Origin: Solobacterium sp. UBA3691
Lineage (GTDB): Bacteria > Bacillota_I > Bacilli_A > Erysipelotrichales > Erysipelotrichaceae
Assembly (NCBI GenBank): GCA_002372175.1
Contig: DFIS01000087.1
Span: 1-64,000, forward strand
Length of the DNA: 64,000 nucleotides
Reading direction: 5' to 3'
Part shown: in pieces, positions 7,636 to 16,401 of the stretch
Layout of the letters: each line of letters starts with the position of its first letter
Numbering within the stretch: the first letter of the stretch is position 1
Notes under the pieces: generated by a model
Told to the model about the DNA's origin: nothing
The model's input: the letters and a program-made list of their open reading frames with translations, nothing else
Database searches by the model: none
Made by a program: the position numbers and the translations under genes

Positions 7636-9192
7636 CTATTTCCTGCCGACCAGCAGAGCAGAACCGGTCAACAGCAGTTTAAACGCTTCCTGTTTATTCA
7701 TGAACATGCCGTTATCGGTAGGGATCAGCCTGACTTCCTCATATCCTGCCTCTTTCAGCTCCTGCATGAATTTCTTCATATCCCCATAGCGCAGCGGTGA
7801 CATCAGGTCATGGATGGCAAAGGTACCGCCCTTTTTCAATACCCGCAGACTCTCCTTCAGCAGTGCCTGCTTATTGTGTCCGGAGATATTGTGATAGACA
7901 TAGTTGCTGGTGATGCAGTCAAAGCTTTCATCACGGTATGGCAGTGATACCGCATCTCCCTTTTCAAAGTATGTGTTGGTCACGCCTTCAGCTGCGGCGT
8001 TCTTTATGCAGAGCTTGCGGCTGTATGAGGCATATTCGGGACCCCAGCGGTCGACACCGACCATCTGTGCCTGCGGATTCCTGCGTGCACAGGCAATCGT
8101 CAGAGCACCGCTTCCGCAGCCGACATCGAGGCCTGTGCCGTCTTCCGGCAGATCGACATATTCGGCAATGCCTTCCACGATCTCCTTCGACAGTTTTCTT
8201 TCCCCGTCATAGGAGAACTTGTCATGGGCATAGATACTCCAGGCGGTCATCCCGGCGCAGACCAGGGTGCCGATCCCGGCAAGATCCCGCACGATGCGTG
8301 CTTCTTTCCGCTTTGAGAAAGCTGCGCCAATGGTCAGTACGCCCAGAGCTGCCGTACCGGCTGCCAGGCCCGTGATCATGCCCTGAGGCACCCAGTTGCG
8401 GTAATCCGTATGCAGCAGTGAGCGGTCATTAGCATCACGTACTTCTTCATCCCCGCAGAGATCTTCGCAGAATCTCTTCGGCATCGTCATCACATACTGC
8501 CCGTGTTTCATCTCCGGGATCTCCCGGAAGATCACATTCGGTATGTGTTTCTTCATATAGGCAATATCGGTCTTACGCTCTTCCTTTTCCTTTTCCCCGT
8601 ACCAGTATTCGATCACGGTCGGGATCTCAGGGAATGTTTCCGGCATCTTGTAGTTATCCGTTGATCTGTAGACATTCCACAGCGTTCTGTTTGACATGTG
8701 TTTCAGGACCCTGTACATGGCATCGGTTCCGGCTTTGGTGTAATCCTTGTCCGGGAAGGCTGTCTTCAGCAGTCTTTGGTCATACTGGGCTGCCTTGGTC
8801 AGCAGGTAATCCTTCAGCAGGATCATGCGCGTGACCGGGTAGGAGTATTCATACGGGGTGATGCCTCCGTCCATGACCGCATGTTTAACACGCAGTCTGT
8901 TGTCTGCCAGCATCCGCAGCACAAAAGCACCGCCCATCGAGAGTCCGTACAGCAGATCGATATCCCGGTATCCCTTCTCCATCAGTTCGTTCTCGATCAG
9001 CAGCGAGATATCTTCGACAGATGTGAAGTTCTCCTTCGTCTCCGGATCATGTCCGGGCACAGAGACAGCGATCACATGATGATCCCTGCTCAGGATGGCA
9101 ATGATATTTTCAAACATATCCCAGGACATGCATGTCCCGTGGATCAGGACGATCCTCTTTCCGTCTGTATTACCGAATTCATGCAGAAGCAT
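7636..9192 (-). CDS. Alpha/beta hydrolase - transmembrane - SAM methyltransferase fusion
   Basis: One uninterrupted 518-residue frame holds three units. Residues 1-250 are an alpha/beta hydrolase with an HG oxyanion-type turn (LIHGT), nucleophile elbow GLSMGG (Ser85) and a likely catalytic His at EMKHGQY (about 230). Residues 271-293 and 303-322 are two hydrophobic segments forming a membrane hairpin. Residues about 335-518 are a class I SAM-dependent methyltransferase with motif I LDVGCGSGALTIA. A GGAGGTGATA site precedes ATG 9192. The layout would place both catalytic domains on the cytoplasmic side, anchored at the membrane. Substrates are unknown. I do not recall this exact fusion; each domain alone is common. 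Confidence 0.8.
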   Translation of the reverse strand: MLLHEFGNTDGKRIVLIHGTCMSWDMFENIIAILSRDHHVIAVSVPGHDPETKENFTSVEDISLLIENELMEKGYRDIDLLYGLSMGGAFVLRMLADNRLRVKHAVMDGGITPYEYSYPVTRMILLKDYLLTKAAQYDQRLLKTAFPDKDYTKAGTDAMYRVLKHMSNRTLWNVYRSTDNYKMPETFPEIPTVIEYWYGEKEKEERKTDIAYMKKHIPNVIFREIPEMKHGQYVMTMPKRFCEDLCGDEEVRDANDRSLLHTDYRNWVPQGMITGLAAGTAALGVLTIGAAFSKRKEARIVRDLAGIGTLVCAGMTAWSIYAHDKFSYDGERKLSKEIVEGIAEYVDLPEDGTGLDVGCGSGALTIACARRNPQAQMVGVDRWGPEYASYSRKLCIKNAAAEGVTNTYFEKGDAVSLPYRDESFDCITSNYVYHNISGHNKQALLKESLRVLKKGGTFAIHDLMSPLRYGDMKKFMQELKEAGYEEVRLIPTDNGMFMNKQEAFKLLLTGSALLVGRK

Positions 9193-9251
9193 GTCTTATC
9201 ACCTCCGGTTAGTAATCTCTAACAACTATAGTATACACTATTTCCCATAAG

Positions 9252-9272
9252 AAAACAGGCTCGTAAGCCTGT
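9252..9272 (-). terminator. Rho-independent terminator after the CopZ-like gene
   Basis: A 7-bp perfect stem ACAGGCT/AGCCTGT with a four-base loop is followed by TTTTC on the minus strand. It ends the long run of minus-strand genes that begins at 16222. Confidence 0.8.
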
Positions 9273-9287
9273 ACTTCTCTGCTTGTT

Positions 9288-9512
9288 TTAAGCAACGACG
9301 CCTTCGCACTTGAAGCCGCTGTCATCTGCTTCAACAGCTGCCTTCATTGCCTCGATGCTGGCATTGTCATCAGACAGTCTGACCAGAACTCTGTCATGGT
9401 TATGATCAGCGACAGCCTTTTCAACACCGGCTACCTTTTCCAGGGAATCCGCAACATGTTTCTCACAGTGAATGCAGTGCATGCCTGTTACTTTCAGTTC
9501 AATTGTTTTCAT
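9288..9512 (-). CDS. copZ: Heavy-metal-associated (CopZ-like) metallochaperone
   Basis: The 74-residue protein opens MKTIELKVTGMHCIHCEKHV, with the GMxCxxC metal site of the HMA fold at residues 10-15. Proteins of this size usually carry Cu(I) to a P-type ATPase or repressor. ATG 9512 follows a GGAGGAGAT site. No copper ATPase or CsoR/CopY gene is seen in the window, so a copper role rests on the motif alone. It lies 43 bases after the DUF5131 gene and ahead of a terminator, so it may be the last gene of that operon. Confidence 0.8.
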   Translation of the reverse strand: MKTIELKVTGMHCIHCEKHVADSLEKVAGVEKAVADHNHDRVLVRLSDDNASIEAMKAAVEADDSGFKCEGVVA

Positions 9513-9555
9513 CTTTGTATCTCCTCCGTGTTCCATTATACATCGAGTTTTCTGT

Positions 9556-10440
9556 TTATGTGTTTTCAATACCGCATCTTCCGCATCTGCTGCACCCATT
9601 GCATATCAGCTTCATTCCGCACTTCTGACAATGCTCGCCATAGTACGGCTTATACAGCTCTGTTTCGGGTATCGCACAGCCCAGGGTATCGCACAGCTGA
9701 AAGGTCATCGGCTTGCCCTGAAAGCTCAGCCCCGAGCGGGAAGCCTGTTCGCTCTGCACTCTGCTGTCTTCAATGCGGTACAGCTTGCCGTCCCTGACAA
9801 AGCGTCTGCCGGTACTGCAGAAGACAAATGTAATGTTAAACTCCCTGCAGGCATCGTGCAGGTCTTTGACCCATTCGTAGTGACAGGTTCTGGCACCTCC
9901 GTAGCTTTCACCGTCACAGAGGACCTGCTCGATCTGTCCTTCCTGCAGGTATTCTCTGATCCTGACCGGTCCGATCAGCGGTGCGCACATGATCCCCTTA
10001 TGCTTAAACGGGAGTGCATGCAGGATCGGTATGCGTTCATCTGCCCGTTTCTGGTTCTCGCATGTCACATTGAACATGACATTCTCCCAGCCTTCGCCCC
10101 AGTCCTTCGGCAGACACTTTTCCGCCCGTTCCGGCCGTTTCGTCAGCAGGAAGAACTTTACGTCGGGTCTTTGCCTGATGATATCCCAGGCTTCTTCCCG
10201 CCAGGCATCCGCTTCCTCGAGAAAGAAGTCGGAGGTCATGCATACTCTGAGCATCTCGCCGCTTTGGATCTTATACCTGCCGCTGCGGTCCTTGCTGAGG
10301 GGATAGCGGAAGCCTGCCCTGGTCCGGTAGATATCAGCACCGTTTTTATCCCGTGCCGCATCCAGATAGTACATGTAGCAGTTCTGACATCCCTCGCTGC
10401 ATTTCCGGCATCCGTGCCAGGGATTCCAGATGTCATGCAT
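9556..10440 (-). CDS. DUF5131 (phage Gp37/Gp68-like) protein with CX3CX2C motif
   Basis: The opening WNPWHGCRKCSEGCQNCYM is the signature of the Gp37/Gp68 (DUF5131) family. Cys14, Cys18 and Cys21 give a CX3CX2C spacing like that of radical-SAM enzymes. Middle motifs include FFLLTKRPER and PLIGPVR, and a C-terminal zinc-ribbon-like cluster (CQKCG, then CNGCSRCGRCG) is present. The family occurs in phages and bacterial genomes and its reaction is not established. The start lies 5 bases after the HxlR stop with little Shine-Dalgarno of its own, implying coupled translation. Confidence 0.8.
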   Translation of the reverse strand: MHDIWNPWHGCRKCSEGCQNCYMYYLDAARDKNGADIYRTRAGFRYPLSKDRSGRYKIQSGEMLRVCMTSDFFLEEADAWREEAWDIIRQRPDVKFFLLTKRPERAEKCLPKDWGEGWENVMFNVTCENQKRADERIPILHALPFKHKGIMCAPLIGPVRIREYLQEGQIEQVLCDGESYGGARTCHYEWVKDLHDACREFNITFVFCSTGRRFVRDGKLYRIEDSRVQSEQASRSGLSFQGKPMTFQLCDTLGCAIPETELYKPYYGEHCQKCGMKLICNGCSRCGRCGIENT

Positions 10441-10445
10441 AGGCT

Positions 10446-10838
10446 TTATTCCGTTCCGTAGAGCTCTGCTTCATGGCGGAAGCCCCAGTTCATGATCGCA
10501 TAGAATACCGGCAATAGATCTCTGCCCATCTCCGTCAGGGAGTACTCGACATGCGGCGGGATCTCGTTGAACTGTTCACGGCTGATCAGTCCGTCCTCTT
10601 CCAGTTCCCGCAGGGTCTTCGTCAGCATCGTATTGGTAATACCGGGAAGATCCTTCTTCAGCTGTCCGAAGCGCACTGTATCATAGATGCACATCTCGTA
10701 CATGACCTGTGATTTCCATCTTCCCTGCAACATCAGTAACAGCGGGGTGACCGGACAGTTGCCGTCCTTTGTCACGATGCCTTTCTTTACCTGTTCGAGG
10801 TATTCCTCATAACTCATATATTCACGGTTATCACTCAT
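10446..10838 (-). CDS. HxlR-family winged-helix transcriptional regulator
   Basis: The 130-residue protein has the HxlR winged helix: CPVTPLLLMLQGRWKSQVMYEMC, FGQLKKDLPGITNTMLTKTLRELEEDGLI and a VEYSLTEMGRDLLPV wing. The family includes sensors of formaldehyde, quinones and electrophiles that act through a conserved N-terminal Cys; here Cys28 occupies that position. The gene overlaps the helicase stop by 8 bases and lies 5 bases before the DUF5131 gene, so it is embedded in the operon and may regulate it. Confidence 0.88.
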   Translation of the reverse strand: MSDNREYMSYEEYLEQVKKGIVTKDGNCPVTPLLLMLQGRWKSQVMYEMCIYDTVRFGQLKKDLPGITNTMLTKTLRELEEDGLISREQFNEIPPHVEYSLTEMGRDLLPVFYAIMNWGFRHEAELYGTE

Positions 10839-13077
10839 CCTGCCTGCCTCCGAACTTCTTCCAGCTTCTGACTCTTTCCTTCATGCCTTCAATATCCAGC
10901 ACACCGTTCGCAAACCCCTTGCGTACAAGCTCTTCCGGCACGTATTCATCGTATTTCTCAAAGACCGGGACTTCCTTCGGATAGACCAGTTCCAGGGCAT
11001 CAAAGACCTTTTCTGCCTCTTCAGCGACGATCTCGTAGAACTCTGCCTCACTCACCTGTATAGTAAACTGCATGTAATACGGACGTGAGGAATTCATCCC
11101 CTTCAGGCCAAGCCGTTCCCCGCAGCGCAGCTTCAGGAAACGTTCAAGAGCCAGGAACGCATAACTGCCAAGCCAGGGAAACAGTGCCCACATCTTACCG
11201 CCGAGATGCACAAGCGGACGTTCACTCATCATCGACTTGCGGAAGGTCTCTCTGGCCTCTGCCAGTCTTGCACAGGCATGTGACATCAGATACGGATACT
11301 GTCTGTCTTCTGCCAGCACACCGTACATTCTCTCCAGGATACGGGTATGGATATCTCCTGCCACGTCTCCGAAGTAAGCCGGGATATTCCCCTTGACGAG
11401 AGTGCACCAGACTTCTCTGCGCTGATGATCCACTTCATCGACTGCCCAGACTCTGCCGGCGATCGCGATCTTGTCTCCGACAGGCGGCGGTTTGACGATC
11501 GTCCCGAGCTGTTCGGAACCGGTCCTGACCGTATACTCGACATTCTCCTGGAAGACCGCATAGAACTTATAGCTGCTGACGATCCGCTCACCGGTAAGAC
11601 CGAGGATCAGACCGCCGTTTTCGGTCCTGATAATATGATCTTTTTCCAGCAGATGTCTCAGCAGTACCTTGTAGTCTTCCTGTGAGATGCGCTGAAAACA
11701 GTTCAGGGTCAGTACCCGTGATGCCAGTTCTGCCGGGGTCATCTCACCCTGGGAAGCCAGTGTGCTCATCGTCTGGTGATACAGCAGACTGAACGGCATC
11801 CGGTCCATGCGGGGAGGTTCCACAAAGCGCTCCTCGATATACAGCTGTACCAGTGCAATGCCCTGGATCAGATACCACGGTATCGCATCCGGTAACATCG
11901 CCCGTGCTTCCTGGTGTTCCTCACGCATGACAAACCACATCTCCGAAGGATCACCGCGTCTGCCGGTCCTGCCCATGCGCTGGAGGAACCCCGATACCGT
12001 AAACGGCGCATCGATCTGGAAAGCTCTCTCCAGCCTGCCGATGTCGATGCCAAGCTCCAGCGTAGCTGTAGCACATACCGACATCAGTGAATCATCATCC
12101 TTCATCTCCTCTTCCGCACTCTCACGGTAGGAGGCAGAGAGATTGCCATGGTGGATCAGGAACCTGTCCGGCTCATGATTGACTTCGCAGTACTGCCGCA
12201 GGTTCTGACATACCGCTTCACACTCCTCGCGGGAATTCGTAAAGATCAGACACTTCTTTCCGCGTGTATGTTCAAAGATATACCCGATACCGGGATCAGC
12301 TGCTTCAGGTGCTGTATCCGTCGCTTCTTCAAGCTCGGGTGTACCGGTGATCTCTTTTCCTTCATCTGCCTGCGGATCAGAGTTATAGAAGTGCTCCATA
12401 CTGAGACGCCAGACTTCTCTGCCGCCTTCAAACTTCGGGATCACCGTGCCTCTGCCGCTGCCTGCCGCAAGGAATCTGCCTGCCGCCTCGGGATCGCCGA
12501 TCGTTGCCGAAAGACCGATGCGTCTTGGCTGACATCCTGCGGTTTTACAGAGACGTTCGATCAGACAGAATGTCTGTAATCCCCTGTCTCCCCGCAGCAG
12601 TGAGTGGATCTCATCGATCACGATGAAACGCAGATCTCCGAACAGTGACGGGATCTCCATGTGCTTGTTTATCAGCAGTGACTCCAGTGATTCCGGCGTG
12701 ATCTGCAGGATGCCCGAGGGCTTGCGCAGAAGCTTACGCTTGCCGGTCTGGGCTGCATCGCCATGCCAGCGTGTAACTGTGATTCCTGCCTCTTCGCAGA
12801 GTTCATTCAGTCTGCCGAACTGGTCGTTGATCAATGCCTTTAACGGCGCAATATACAGTACGCCTACCGTCCTGGAGGGATCCTCCTCGAGCAGGGTCAA
12901 TATCGGAAAGAACGCTGCTTCGGTCTTTCCGGAAGCTGTCGAAGCACTGATCAGGACATTCTGATCGGTATTGAAGATGGCTTCTCCGGCCGCATTCTGC
13001 ACACCGCGCAGATTCTGCCATCCCGAACGGTAGATATAGTCCTGGATAAACGGTGCGTATCTCTCAAATACATTCAT
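10831..13077 (-). CDS. Lhr-like superfamily II DEAD/DEAH helicase
   Basis: The 748-residue protein has all expected SF2 motifs: Walker A SASTASGKTEAAF (about 44-56), motif Ia IAPLKALINDQ, Walker B DEIH (155-158), motif III GLSATIGDP and motif VI QRMGRTGRRGD. The C-terminal half matches the Lhr-type extension rather than a nuclease. Lhr-like helicases act in DNA repair and in some BREX-type defence islands. The ATG overlaps the upstream ATPase gene by 4 bases and the stop overlaps the HxlR gene by 8. This strict coupling means the helicase is almost certainly made with the BrxD-like ATPase and TerB_N protein. Confidence 0.9.
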   Translation of the reverse strand: MNVFERYAPFIQDYIYRSGWQNLRGVQNAAGEAIFNTDQNVLISASTASGKTEAAFFPILTLLEEDPSRTVGVLYIAPLKALINDQFGRLNELCEEAGITVTRWHGDAAQTGKRKLLRKPSGILQITPESLESLLINKHMEIPSLFGDLRFIVIDEIHSLLRGDRGLQTFCLIERLCKTAGCQPRRIGLSATIGDPEAAGRFLAAGSGRGTVIPKFEGGREVWRLSMEHFYNSDPQADEGKEITGTPELEEATDTAPEAADPGIGYIFEHTRGKKCLIFTNSREECEAVCQNLRQYCEVNHEPDRFLIHHGNLSASYRESAEEEMKDDDSLMSVCATATLELGIDIGRLERAFQIDAPFTVSGFLQRMGRTGRRGDPSEMWFVMREEHQEARAMLPDAIPWYLIQGIALVQLYIEERFVEPPRMDRMPFSLLYHQTMSTLASQGEMTPAELASRVLTLNCFQRISQEDYKVLLRHLLEKDHIIRTENGGLILGLTGERIVSSYKFYAVFQENVEYTVRTGSEQLGTIVKPPPVGDKIAIAGRVWAVDEVDHQRREVWCTLVKGNIPAYFGDVAGDIHTRILERMYGVLAEDRQYPYLMSHACARLAEARETFRKSMMSERPLVHLGGKMWALFPWLGSYAFLALERFLKLRCGERLGLKGMNSSRPYYMQFTIQVSEAEFYEIVAEEAEKVFDALELVYPKEVPVFEKYDEYVPEELVRKGFANGVLDIEGMKERVRSWKKFGGRQDE

Positions 13078-14402
13078 ATCGTAAACTCCGCAAAACCTGT
13101 CTCTGTCTCGTTGGATACAGCCTCCGACTGTGCATAGGAGAATTCATCGGAGTTCAGCAGTTCACTGATCGTCATCTGCGGATTCTGATACAGGAGATCC
13201 AGCAGTTCGATAAAGTCCCGGATCACTTCTCTCGGTGTGATATTCTGATCTGCCCCGATCCTGCCGTATTCGATCCGGATAAAGCCTGCAAGATCCTCTT
13301 CCGTTACCCTGCGCATATAGCCATACAGCCCCGCATGCATGTCCGACAGCTTCTCGCACAGCACCAGCATCTCTTCTGCTGTTAATGCCTCCAGGCGGAT
13401 CACAGGAGCCAGCAGATCTCTGGCACCGGGTCTTGAGAAGCGTCCCTCGGCCAGTCTTGAGCGCAGTGCTTCGTAGCTGTAGATACCTCTGCGCTTATCC
13501 TCCAGTGCCTGCGGTGTCGCACCCATGATGATACCGAGATATCTCGCCTTCCCCTGCAGAGTATCGTTATACATCGTCAGGATCTTCTCATAGTTGTACT
13601 GTCTGGTGATACTGTTGGGGATCTTGTATATGTTGACCAGTTCATCGATCATGATCATCATTCCCGCATACCCGGCCAGACGGAAGAAGGTCGCAAACAG
13701 CTTCAGATACTCATACCAGTCATCATCGGTAATGATCATATTGATGCCAAGCGCTTCCTTCGCTTCACTCTTGAGTGTATATTCACCGCGGAACCAGCGG
13801 ATGACTTTAGCTTTTGTCTCATCATCACCGTTAACATAGGCGTGATAGTATGCGGAAAGAAGTCTCGCAAACTCAAAGCCGTGAACCAGCTCGCTGACCG
13901 AGGAAGTTACAGCGTAGATCTTCTTATCCACGGCTGCTGAAAGAGCCGGATCCCCCGGTGCAAGACCTGTTTCCTGCGCCGCTTCACTCTGTACGGTACT
14001 GATCCAGCGGTCCAGCACCAGTGTCAAAGCACCGCCCTCCGGTCTTGTCTTTGTCGAAAGATTGCCGATCAGCTCCCGGTATGTCGCAAGTCCCTGTCCG
14101 CGTGTGCCCTGCAGTCTTCTCTCCGGAGAGAGATCTGCATCAGCCACGATGAAACCTCTGTCCATGACATAGTTGCGTACGGTCTGTAAGAGAAAGCTCT
14201 TGCCCGAGCCATAGCGGCCGACGATGAACCGGAAGGATGCGCCTCCCTCGGCAATGATATCCACATCATGCAGAAGAGCAGCGATCTCGTTCTTTCTTCC
14301 GACTGTGATATACGGCAGACCGATCCGCGGGACGACACCGCCCTTCAGCGAATTCAGCACCGTCTGTGCTATTCTTCTCGGTACCTTGTTACTTACCGGC
14401 AT
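13074..14402 (-). CDS. BrxD-like (DUF2791) P-loop ATPase
   Basis: The 442-residue protein has Walker A GRYGSGKS (62-69) and Walker B MIMIDEL (about 249-255), within the pattern of DUF2791 ATPases that NCBI-style annotation calls BREX system ATP-binding proteins. These AAA-like proteins occur beside Lhr-type helicases in BREX type 2 loci. ATG 14402 has a GGAGG site inside the upstream gene; it overlaps that gene by 10 bases and the helicase gene by 4. No PglZ, BrxC or methyltransferase gene is nearby, so it is not a complete BREX system. Confidence 0.82.
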   Translation of the reverse strand: MPVSNKVPRRIAQTVLNSLKGGVVPRIGLPYITVGRKNEIAALLHDVDIIAEGGASFRFIVGRYGSGKSFLLQTVRNYVMDRGFIVADADLSPERRLQGTRGQGLATYRELIGNLSTKTRPEGGALTLVLDRWISTVQSEAAQETGLAPGDPALSAAVDKKIYAVTSSVSELVHGFEFARLLSAYYHAYVNGDDETKAKVIRWFRGEYTLKSEAKEALGINMIITDDDWYEYLKLFATFFRLAGYAGMMIMIDELVNIYKIPNSITRQYNYEKILTMYNDTLQGKARYLGIIMGATPQALEDKRRGIYSYEALRSRLAEGRFSRPGARDLLAPVIRLEALTAEEMLVLCEKLSDMHAGLYGYMRRVTEEDLAGFIRIEYGRIGADQNITPREVIRDFIELLDLLYQNPQMTISELLNSDEFSYAQSEAVSNETETGFAEFTI

Positions 14403-16222
14403 CTTCTCTGTCCTCCAAGCATTTCTGCGATATCTTCTTCATAATCCTCGACAAGTGAGAGCCTGTCATCCTCACATACAAGGATATTATCTCCGATCTC
14501 ATCGAACATGATCTCGTTGATCATATCGGCTGTGATCGTCGGCATCAGGTGGTTATCCCTGAGCAGTTGGCTGACATCTTCACCATCCAGCAGTCTCTGC
14601 AGTATCTGTACCTGCAGGTCATCCAGGGGTATTTCCACCCCGGTTTCGGGAAGTGCCTGTACTTCTTCCTCTTCGTACAGTTCCGCCTTCTCTTCGTCCG
14701 TAAGCAGGCTGTCACGCGTGATCTCGGCATCCTGGCGGATCTGTTCAAGCCCGGACAGGTCGATCGTTATTCTGGGTCTTGCGGCTTCCGCCAGAGCTTT
14801 CTTCTCTTCTTCGATCACAGCTGTAATATACGGTACAGCCCAGGTATCTTCTGTCTTTTCCTTCAGGTAATGACCTGTCTTCAGATACCTTCTCAGCATC
14901 AGATCTGTCTCATGGGCCAGCCCATGCAGAAGACGCAGATCAAAGTATATCTTCTCATACGAGCTGACCGTCCACGCACCATCTTTACATGTATATACAC
15001 GGCAGTCATTGATCACTATGTCCCGGTCCGGCTGTTTTTTCTCTGTATAATATACGGCATTGGACAGCGGATACCACCTGCGTACGGTTCTTTCACCAAA
15101 GCACAGTCTGAAGATATCCGTATCATCCCTGCGGTATTCCTTCAGCACTCTGCGCCAGACTTCCGCAAACAGATGACTGCCGCGTACAGGATCCTGCATC
15201 ACCGGTGTATTTTTCAGACTCCTGCCGGCAAGTATGCACAGGGATGAAAAGACTTCCTGATCACTGTATTCTGCAGGCTTCTTCAATATGCACAGAGCTG
15301 TATCCGTCTCCCTGAGCAGAGGATCACCATATGACATGACTGTATCTTCTGTAAGCCCATGGACTAACGCAAGATCAACCATCCACCGGTACAGATTCTG
15401 CCGCATCCGGATATCCCCAAAACCTGCATCGAGATATCCTTTTTCGAATTCCTTCATTTTCCGAAGACTCTCTTCCGGTGAGGAGACCCCGATCCCGTTC
15501 AGCAGTTCATACAGGTAGATATATACAGCGGACGCAGAGATCGCAGAGTATTCCCCTTTCCTGACATGTGTACGCCAGGTAAAGTATCCCCGCAGCTGTT
15601 CGGTATTCAGGTCGTGGTATGTTGGAAAGTAGCGGGTAAAAATACCGGTCCAGGGCAGATCATCTTCATAGTCCTGCATGAATACAGCCTGTCTGTAGAA
15701 GTTCCTCGCCCGTGCTTCCAGAGATTCTTTTCCCCGTTCATAGAGTCTGCGCATCTCCCGGATCTTTGCCGGGATCATCCCTCTCTGCGGTCTGTATGTA
15801 CTCTGTGCAAACGGCAGCGGGGTATCCCCGTATGTCTTCTCATTCGTGACCTGCCGGTCATTCAGTACGATCGTATAACCGCGCTGATCCCCGTCGCTGA
15901 TGGCTCTGTCAAACAGGCGGAAGACGATCTCTTTCTCTGTCTCTGCGGAAAAGGAGATGCCGATCCACCGCTGACCATGCATGCGGACAGGCGCTGAAAG
16001 ATATGACTTATGCAGTGTGCGCAGACACTCACTGCCGCATTTCAGATCACAGCGTTCGGCCATCATTCCTCTTTCGCCATCCCACTGCCGCATCAGTAAA
16101 GCTGCCCACTTGCCCGTCCGCGGATGACAAAGCACAGAAAAACCGGGGAAATCAGCCCACTTGTGCTGTTCCTCCAGGCCGTATTTTTCTTTTGCGTATG
16201 TGATCAGCTCCGACAGTTCCAC
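14393..16222 (-). CDS. TerB_N-domain protein with YjbR-like N terminus
   Basis: The 609-residue protein starts at GTG 16222 behind AAGG. Residues 1-110 resemble the MmcQ/YjbR fold (DFPGFSVLCHPRTGKWAALLM, then LKCGSE and RMHGQRWIGISF). Residues about 175-450 match the TerB N-terminal domain (FPTYHDLNTEQLRGYFTWRTHVRKG). The Glu-rich C terminus (about 490-609) may correspond to a TerB-C-like helical region. TerB-domain proteins are linked to tellurite, phage and DNA-damage stress systems. It is the first gene of a strictly overlapping operon with an ATPase and a helicase, so it is probably the sensor or scaffold of that complex; its biochemical role is unknown. Confidence 0.75.
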   Translation of the reverse strand: MELSELITYAKEKYGLEEQHKWADFPGFSVLCHPRTGKWAALLMRQWDGERGMMAERCDLKCGSECLRTLHKSYLSAPVRMHGQRWIGISFSAETEKEIVFRLFDRAISDGDQRGYTIVLNDRQVTNEKTYGDTPLPFAQSTYRPQRGMIPAKIREMRRLYERGKESLEARARNFYRQAVFMQDYEDDLPWTGIFTRYFPTYHDLNTEQLRGYFTWRTHVRKGEYSAISASAVYIYLYELLNGIGVSSPEESLRKMKEFEKGYLDAGFGDIRMRQNLYRWMVDLALVHGLTEDTVMSYGDPLLRETDTALCILKKPAEYSDQEVFSSLCILAGRSLKNTPVMQDPVRGSHLFAEVWRRVLKEYRRDDTDIFRLCFGERTVRRWYPLSNAVYYTEKKQPDRDIVINDCRVYTCKDGAWTVSSYEKIYFDLRLLHGLAHETDLMLRRYLKTGHYLKEKTEDTWAVPYITAVIEEEKKALAEAARPRITIDLSGLEQIRQDAEITRDSLLTDEEKAELYEEEEVQALPETGVEIPLDDLQVQILQRLLDGEDVSQLLRDNHLMPTITADMINEIMFDEIGDNILVCEDDRLSLVEDYEEDIAEMLGGQRRCR

Positions 16223-16249
16223 GCTTGTTTACCTTGTCTTACAGTATAT

Positions 16250-16310
16250 TTAATGTACCATGTTCACTAATGAAATCAAGTACACAGTAATCATGTACAT
16301 AGTACGCTCC
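16250..16310. promoter_or_regulatory. GTAC-repeat upstream region of the TerB_N operon
   Basis: Four GTAC tetramers occur at 16255, 16280, 16295 and 16302 within 51 bases, embedded in near-palindromic sequence (ATGTACATAGTAC). On the minus strand a TATACT -10-like box lies at about 16247-16242, placing the repeats at and above the promoter of the TerB_N gene. They are plausible operator half-sites, perhaps for the operon's own HxlR protein; this is inference. Confidence 0.4.
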
Positions 16311-16401
16311 GTGATACCATGACCAACTGATATGATCATAAGACAGCAGGCTGACAAAAAAATGATCACCTCCGTGTATAATGAAGACGGAGATAAATAC
16401 T

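Noticed and set aside
9472..10461. 329-codon plus-strand frame
   Set aside because: It runs opposite the DUF5131 gene; its translation is Cys/Ser/Pro-rich without motifs, and codon pattern favours the minus strand.
10446..16222. Complete BREX system
   Set aside because: Only a BrxD-like ATPase and Lhr-like helicase are present. No PglZ, BrxC or PglX homologue was found in the window.
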